Source: Desulfuromusa sp. (GTDB lineage: Bacteria; Desulfobacterota; Desulfuromonadia; Desulfuromonadales; Geopsychrobacteraceae). From it: 10,011 bases of DNA. The position numbers and the translations under genes are program-made. Positions within the stretch are counted from its first letter, which is position 1, and every line of letters starts with the position of its first letter. This document shows, piece after piece, positions 5,974 to 10,011 of this stretch. Below the pieces are notes generated by a model. The model ran no database searches. It saw only the letters and a list, made by a program, of their open reading frames with translations, and was not told the DNA's origin. Where the stretch lies: NCBI GenBank assembly GCA_029934755.1, contig JAOZLQ010000080.1, forward strand, positions 1 through 10,011, given 5' to 3'.

Positions 5974-6681
5974 CTATTTATTCAACAGTTTGTCAAACTG
6001 CTGCGGGTTAAACCCGGCAATGTGCTGACCGTTGATCCAGAAGTGTGGTGTTCCGGTAATGCCAACATTGTGAACAATATTTCGGTGTTGAGCTAGTTGG
6101 CCAGTATCGATTACAGCAGGAGCAGGCTGAAAATCATATTTGCCGCTGAATACTTCTTCGTAGGCAAGTTCTGGGTCATCTGCTGCAAGGATGTAGCGGG
6201 CTTTTGTGGCAGCCTGCGGGTGGAGTTGATCGAGGGGAAAAAGGAACACATAGCGAGTTGTATCATCTCGACCAGCGAAAAAATCAGAGCTGTGGCGACA
6301 GAAAGGGCAGTCAGGGTCAGTGACCTCAATAACTTGATTTGGTCCATCGCCAATTTTGATCGCTAAATCAAGGGGGAATGCTTTTAGTTTGGCAGACATG
6401 CGTTCATTCTTGCCATCTTGAGTCAGATTATGTGCGTCAGCAGTCCAGAGATCACCTATAAATATATGCCCGGAAGCAGGGACAAAATAGATAACTTCAT
6501 TATTTTCAACCACAACTTCATAAATTCCGGGCACCGGGGTTGGGTTGATCTGTTGATATTTAATCTCTGGATGATAACTGGAAAGAGCGGCAGCGATGTT
6601 CTTTGATTCTTCGTGAGGCTGAACTGCACAGGCACTTATAAATAGAAGGCTTAACATTAGTGAAAGAATAAAACGTGACAT
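5974..6681 (-). CDS. DsbC/DsbG-like thiol:disulfide interchange lipoprotein
   Basis: The 235-residue protein has a lipoprotein signal (hydrophobic 4-15, lipobox ISAC with lipidated C18, then Ala, which favours the outer membrane). Residues about 28-90 resemble the N-terminal dimerisation domain of DsbC (ASGHIFIGDLW at 69-79, NLTQ at 85-88). A thioredoxin fold follows, with active site C125-P-F-C128 inside DPDCPFC and a cis-proline loop at T211-P212 (GITGTPHFWING). It should reduce or isomerise wrongly paired disulfides in the periplasm, kept reduced by a DsbD-type protein not in this window. DsbC itself is soluble with CGYC, so the anchor and the CPFC site are differences. The start is ATG 6681 with AAGGGG 7 bases upstream; a GTG at 6717 would put extra charged residues before the signal. 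The U32 gene follows closely. Confidence 0.87.
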   Translation of the reverse strand: MSRFILSLMLSLLFISACAVQPHEESKNIAAALSSYHPEIKYQQINPTPVPGIYEVVVENNEVIYFVPASGHIFIGDLWTADAHNLTQDGKNERMSAKLKAFPLDLAIKIGDGPNQVIEVTDPDCPFCRHSSDFFAGRDDTTRYVFLFPLDQLHPQAATKARYILAADDPELAYEEVFSGKYDFQPAPAVIDTGQLAQHRNIVHNVGITGTPHFWINGQHIAGFNPQQFDKLLNK

Positions 6682-7006
6682 GAAATGACCCCTTAAAAGT
6701 TTTTTTCGAGCATACACCAGTCGTTGATTCAGGAAAAGAGGCTCCAGTGATTTTGTGATCGAATATTGAGCAAGTATTGCAATTATGCTCTACTGGGTTC
6801 TGGATCATCTTAATATCAAACTTTTAGGTAAAATTCTGGAATGTAGAAATCGGTTTTTTTGTTTTGAAATGAAAGATTAGTGCTTGACCCTGATGAGATA
6901 TAAAGGCTATCGTGCGGTTCATAAGTAGCTGATTTTGCTGATATTTAACTTTTTTTTGTGATAACTAAACACGATTTGTTTTTTTCACCTATTGAGGAGG
7001 TTTCAG
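6682..7006. other. 325-bp non-coding gap between divergent dsbC-like and dctP genes
   Basis: No credible gene was found here. It must hold the leftward promoter of the dsbC-like/U32 unit and the rightward promoter of the TRAP operon. The best rightward candidate is TTGACC-18-TATCGT near 6895-6924, which is weak. An inverted repeat GAGCA/TGCTC (6768-6772 with 6786-6790) encloses the palindrome ATTGCAAT (6776-6783), a possible operator. The 150 bases before dctP are rich in T-runs. The duplicated gntR operator is not present. A strong ribosome site, GAGGAGG (6994-7000), ends the gap 6 bases before dctP. Confidence 0.5.
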
Positions 7007-8044
7007 ATGAAAAAGGTTTTGGTTTTATTATTGTTATTCGCATTGTGTTTACCGGTTTCCGCTATGGCGGCCGGTAAAAAAGATCCGTTGGCTGCATGGC
7101 AGACAACATTTGATCCGAGTGGCGCAAAATACACCTATATTCTTTCGAATATTTCCCATCCTGTGATCGAAGGTGTTGCGGCTGGTTATCGGATTCGCGA
7201 TAAAGTATGGGAGAAGACCAATGGACAGATTTATGTAGATTACCGTCCGCTGGCCCAGTTAGGTGGCGAAAAAGATGTTATCAGCAAGTTAAAGCTTGGT
7301 GCGGTGCAGGGAATGCTCAGTTCTTCTGTTGCAGCTGCCAATGTGTCAGATCGCCTTGGGATTGTTAATCTTCCTTATGTTATCGACACCTTTGATAAGC
7401 TGGATACTTTCCGTAATGATCCGGAACTCTGGAAACCGTTTTCTGAGGGTGCTCTTTCTAGAGGTATCTACGTTGCTGACTTTACCGGCTATGGACCCTA
7501 CGGTTGGGCGACAACTTCTCCGGTAGATACTCTTGCTGCTGCTAAAGGGATTAATTTCAGAGTTGCACAAGCTCCGGTCAATACTGATTTCTATAAAGCT
7601 TGGGGGCTTAAGTTTACGGTTATGCCTTGGCCTGACGTACCACAGGCGTTGCAGACCGGTGTTATTTCTGGACTCGATCACACCGCGATCGTTTGTAATA
7701 TCACCAAAAAATTCACTATTGCTAAGTCTTTTACCGAGCTAAACTATGCGCAGGGATTGTTTGTTCACCTGATCAACAAACGTTGGCTCAATAAATTGCC
7801 AGCTGATTTACGTACAATCTTCCTGGATGTTATTACCGAAGAGAGTGCAGCAACACGAGAAGCCACCCGTAAGCAATACGAGGTTCAGGTGGCCAAGGCA
7901 AAAGAAGCAGGCGTTCAGTTTTATCAGTTATCAGACGATGAGATTAATGAATTAAAAAAACTTGCTGAACCAGTTCTGGAAAAATGGGGGCAGAAAATTG
8001 GTTCCGATTATTTGGCTAAGGTTCGAGCAAAGCTTGGCAGTTGA
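7007..8044 (+). CDS. dctP: TRAP transporter substrate-binding protein, DctP family
   Basis: The 345-residue protein starts with a Sec signal peptide (KK, then a leucine-rich core at 4-15, AMA at 19-21), so the mature form is periplasmic. DctP features follow: the opening strand YILSNISHPVIEG (44-56), LAQLGGEKDVISKLKLGAVQ (82-101), the strand with the carboxylate-binding arginine (INFRVAQ, R185) and the PWPDVPQALQTGVISGLD stretch (207-224). It captures a carboxylate-bearing solute and delivers it to DctQM. The substrate cannot be read from sequence: the usual acid-Asn end of the last motif (such as GQEN) is LDHT here. The start is ATG 7007, 6 bases after GAGGAGG; the TTG at 6992 lies upstream of that site and is rejected. 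It is first in a dctP-dctQ-dctM operon, 90 bases before dctQ. Confidence 0.93.
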   Translation: MKKVLVLLLLFALCLPVSAMAAGKKDPLAAWQTTFDPSGAKYTYILSNISHPVIEGVAAGYRIRDKVWEKTNGQIYVDYRPLAQLGGEKDVISKLKLGAVQGMLSSSVAAANVSDRLGIVNLPYVIDTFDKLDTFRNDPELWKPFSEGALSRGIYVADFTGYGPYGWATTSPVDTLAAAKGINFRVAQAPVNTDFYKAWGLKFTVMPWPDVPQALQTGVISGLDHTAIVCNITKKFTIAKSFTELNYAQGLFVHLINKRWLNKLPADLRTIFLDVITEESAATREATRKQYEVQVAKAKEAGVQFYQLSDDEINELKKLAEPVLEKWGQKIGSDYLAKVRAKLGS

Positions 8045-8076
8045 TTGCTAAAACTGTATAATCGGTTCGTTTTGCG

Positions 8077-8110
8077 GGGCCGGGGAGGAAGCCCTCCCCG
8101 GCCCTATTTA
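8077..8110 (+). terminator. Intercistronic GC-rich hairpin between dctP and dctQ
   Basis: A 12-bp stem (8077-8088 with 8093-8104, all GC except one pair) has a 4-base AAGC loop and is followed by TATTTATTT. It sits 33 bases after the dctP stop and 30 bases before dctQ. It may act as a partial terminator, or it may block 3' exonucleases so that dctP mRNA outlasts the distal part. Either way dctP product would exceed the membrane subunits, which suits a binding protein. Confidence 0.75.
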
Positions 8111-8134
8111 TTTCTGAACTGAAAGAAACTGAAC

Positions 8135-8644
8135 ATGCTTAAAAAAGCCTTTAAAACCATCGACCGAAGTTTCCTTTTTATTGAAGACTGGTCGCTGTTT
8201 ATTGCTGTTTGTATCGCGTTATTCACTGCAATGGCTAATGTTGTGTTGCGTAAGGCAACTGATAACATCAGCCTTTACTGGTCGGATGAGGTGGTTCGCA
8301 AAGTTATCTATTTTTCCACTTACATTGGTTGTGTTGCCGCGATTCGCAGCCGTTCATTGATCCGTATCGATGCCCTGCCACAAATTTTTCCGGTATTGAA
8401 GAGACCACTGACCCTGTTTTCTCATCTCGCAGTTCTGTTATTTGCTGTCATCATGATCAATCTTGGTTGGCAGATGACGATGATGATGTTCCAAGATGAA
8501 TATGCCAAAACTACCACCTTGCGCATACCTGAATGGTACTTTTATGCCATTCTCCCAATCATGGGGGTGATGATGTTCTTACGGACGCTGGTCGTTATGG
8601 TTGAAGATTGGCATAATAAACAAGATGTGACTGGGGAAAAATAA
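8135..8644 (+). CDS. dctQ: TRAP transporter small membrane subunit, DctQ family
   Basis: The 169-residue protein has four predicted membrane segments (about 19-38, 55-73, 92-115, 134-157), the normal size and topology for DctQ. The conserved loop before and within TM2 is present: W-S-D-E-V-V-R (49-55), then AAIRSRSLIRID (68-79), matching the family pattern E-x-x-R...A-x-R...H-I-x-I-D with R for the usual H. DctQ supports DctM in the inner membrane and helps the loaded binding protein dock. The ribosome site is weak (GAAAGAAA region), so translation may depend on the level of read-through past the upstream hairpin. dctM starts 2 bases after its stop, which points to coupled translation. Confidence 0.92.
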   Translation: MLKKAFKTIDRSFLFIEDWSLFIAVCIALFTAMANVVLRKATDNISLYWSDEVVRKVIYFSTYIGCVAAIRSRSLIRIDALPQIFPVLKRPLTLFSHLAVLLFAVIMINLGWQMTMMMFQDEYAKTTTLRIPEWYFYAILPIMGVMMFLRTLVVMVEDWHNKQDVTGEK

Positions 8645-8646
8645 TT

Positions 8647-9933
8647 ATGGATACCAGTTACCTGATGATTCTTGGTCTGCTTCTGGGCTGTCTTGCTTCA
8701 ACCATTCCGGTCTTTATGGCGCTGTTTTTTACCGGCACCTTCGGTCTTGTTTATCTGCTTGGAATTGATGCACAGATTGTCATCGAAGTCCTTTACCGTA
8801 GCATGGATAAGTTTGCTCTGGTGGTGGTGATGTTCTTTGTCTTGTGCGGCAACATTATGACCACCGGCAGTATCGTTGAAAAACTGATCAAAACTGCCAA
8901 TGTGCTGGTTGGTTTTCTCCCTGGTGGGCTGGCGATGGCCGGTATTCTGGCCTGTGGTTTTTTTGGTGCGATTTCTGGATCGACTGTTGCGACGGTGGTT
9001 GCCATTGGTGGTTTCATGATTCCGGCATTGGTCGAAAATGACTACGATGAGCAGTTTTCAGTTGGGATCATGACTACGGCACCGATCCTAGGAGTGGTTA
9101 TTCCCCCATCGATTGCCATGATTCTTTATGCCATGGTCAGTAACGATCCGCTTGAAGCACTATTCTTAACTGGTTTTGTTCCTGGTCTTATGATTATGGG
9201 GGCGATGAGTCTTTATGCATATATTGTCTGTAAGAAAAAGGGGTTAAAAACTACTGATCGACCAAGTTTAAAGGAAGCCTTAACAGTTATCAGGGAAAGT
9301 ATCTGGGCATTGCTCCTGCCAGTCCTGATTTTTGGCGGGATTTATTCGGGGTTGTTCACTGCCAATGAAGCAGCTGTCGTTGCCTGTTTCTATGCCTTCT
9401 TTGTTGAAATCTTTATCCACCGCGACATGAAATTACTAGATGTAAAGCGGGTGGTTGTCTCTTCGGCAGTCACTTCTGCGACCCTGTTGATTATCGTTGC
9501 TGGTGCTTCGGTTTTTGGTGAATATCTGACCTTTGAACAGATTCCTAACAAAATTGCCACGGCGGTTGTCAGCAGTATCTCTTCTCCCTGGGTGTTTCTC
9601 CTGGCGGTCAATATCCTGCTGCTGATTATCGGTATGTTTATGGATATTATTTCAGCAACCTTGATTTTGACCCCGATTTTTTTACCATTACTTAGCAAGT
9701 TTGGTATCAACACCATGCACTTTGGTTTGCTGATGACTATCAATCTGGGGATTGGTTATTGTACCCCACCCCTTGGGGTCAGTTTGTATATCTCGGGGGC
9801 GATCGTCAACCGTGATCTTGTTTATGTATCAAAAGCAGTTATGCCGTTTTTGCTGATTCAGATTGCGATACTGATGGTCTTGACCTTCTGCCCTGACCTG
9901 GTTTTGTTTTTGCCACGCTGGGTATATGGTTAA
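8647..9933 (+). CDS. dctM: TRAP transporter large permease subunit, DctM family
   Basis: The 428-residue protein is highly hydrophobic, with roughly 11-13 membrane segments, the full length for DctM. Family motifs are in order: GFFGAISGSTVATVVAIGG (104-122), which includes the region lining the Na+ and substrate path, and GVVIPPSIAMILYA (149-162). Further on are GGIYSGLFTANEAAVVA (230-246), GMFMDIISATLILTPIFLP (329-347) and LGIGYCTPPLGVSLYIS (367-383). It forms the elevator-type transport core in the inner membrane and drives uptake with an ion gradient, usually Na+, of the solute delivered by DctP. No frame damage is visible. GGGG lies about 8 bases before the ATG, inside the end of dctQ, so it is translated with dctQ. 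No clear terminator follows within the window. Confidence 0.94.
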   Translation: MDTSYLMILGLLLGCLASTIPVFMALFFTGTFGLVYLLGIDAQIVIEVLYRSMDKFALVVVMFFVLCGNIMTTGSIVEKLIKTANVLVGFLPGGLAMAGILACGFFGAISGSTVATVVAIGGFMIPALVENDYDEQFSVGIMTTAPILGVVIPPSIAMILYAMVSNDPLEALFLTGFVPGLMIMGAMSLYAYIVCKKKGLKTTDRPSLKEALTVIRESIWALLLPVLIFGGIYSGLFTANEAAVVACFYAFFVEIFIHRDMKLLDVKRVVVSSAVTSATLLIIVAGASVFGEYLTFEQIPNKIATAVVSSISSPWVFLLAVNILLLIIGMFMDIISATLILTPIFLPLLSKFGINTMHFGLLMTINLGIGYCTPPLGVSLYISGAIVNRDLVYVSKAVMPFLLIQIAILMVLTFCPDLVLFLPRWVYG

Positions 9934-10011
9934 TTGAAGGGTGGATGTTTGTTAGATCACTGAAAAGTAATTTTTCATCAACTCAACCAAAAAAGATAAT
10001 AATTATGAGCG
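9934..10011 (+). other. Non-coding tail after dctM; possible gene start at the edge
   Basis: The 78 bases hold a weak AT-only hairpin (TGAAAA 9961-9966 with TTTTCA 9972-9977), too weak to call a terminator. An ATG at 10005 could open the next gene of the operon, but only seven bases of it are present and no clear ribosome site precedes it. Confidence 0.25.

Noticed and set aside
6682..6717. GTG-initiated extension of the DsbC-like protein
   Set aside because: It would put 12 extra, partly charged residues before the signal peptide and would bury the AAGGGG site that serves the ATG at 6681.
6912..6935. Sigma54-type promoter before dctP (a GG-N10-GC match)
   Set aside because: Only the GG and GC pairs fit; the flanking TGGCAC and TTGCA positions do not match.
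6945..6975. CRP/FNR-like site (TGTGATAACTAAACACGA)
   Set aside because: The right half does not match TCACA at the needed spacing.
6790..6991. GntR operator in front of dctP
   Set aside because: No copy of the ATTGCATAC/GTATACAAT palindrome is present, so control of the TRAP operon by the nearby GntR protein is not supported by the sequence.
6992..7006. TTG start for dctP
   Set aside because: It lies upstream of the GAGGAGG ribosome site, which points to the ATG at 7007.
9961..9977. Hairpin after dctM as a terminator
   Set aside because: The stem is 6 bp and almost entirely A-T, with no T-run after it.

Overview
The window is about 10 kb of moderately AT-rich bacterial chromosome. It looks Gram-negative: it has a lipoprotein-type DsbC-like protein and a complete three-component TRAP uptake system, whose binding protein works in a periplasm. 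The gene families (an MthK-like K+ channel, a long U32 protein of RlhA/DUF3656 type, an FCD-type GntR regulator and DctPQM) would suit an anaerobic Desulfuromonas/Geobacter-like bacterium. That placement is inferred from general family knowledge, not proven by any marker gene here. No rRNA, tRNA, CRISPR array, insertion sequence, phage gene or integration site was seen.

Layout. Positions 1-102 hold the tail of a rightward transcription unit and its intrinsic terminator. A leftward pair follows: a two-TM K+ channel with a cytoplasmic RCK/TrkA-N domain (start corrected to 1889) and, overlapping it by 4 bases, a TIM-barrel sugar-phosphate isomerase/AP-endonuclease-2-like protein. Diverging from the channel is a GntR/FCD regulator with a TTG start. 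Its control region holds two exact 34-bp direct repeats, each carrying a promoter (TTGACA-16-TACAAT) with a GntR-like palindrome over the -10 box, plus a separate 15-bp palindrome just upstream. A 27-bp perfect hairpin at 2816-2873 separates gntR from a converging small membrane-anchored DUF4019-like gene.

Next is a leftward two-gene unit: a DsbC-like thioredoxin-fold lipoprotein, then a 789-residue U32 protein with four cysteines spaced like the Fe-S ligands of this family. After a 325-bp gap comes the rightward dctP-dctQ-dctM operon of a TRAP transporter. A strong GC-rich hairpin lies between dctP and dctQ, probably to set the binding protein above the membrane subunits. The last 78 bases are non-coding apart from a possible ATG at the very edge.

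How the parts relate. The clear functional unit is DctPQM, which imports an organic acid or similar carboxylate by ion-coupled transport. FCD-type GntR proteins often control such transporters, but the repeat operators are found only in front of gntR itself, so autoregulation is the only control the sequence supports. Five of the provided frames begin at TTG or GTG codons that looked doubtful; four starts were moved to internal ATGs (two with clear ribosome sites upstream and a third also backed by a promoter position; the U32 case is weaker). The region looks like ordinary chromosome. The most unusual structure is the duplicated promoter-operator of gntR.
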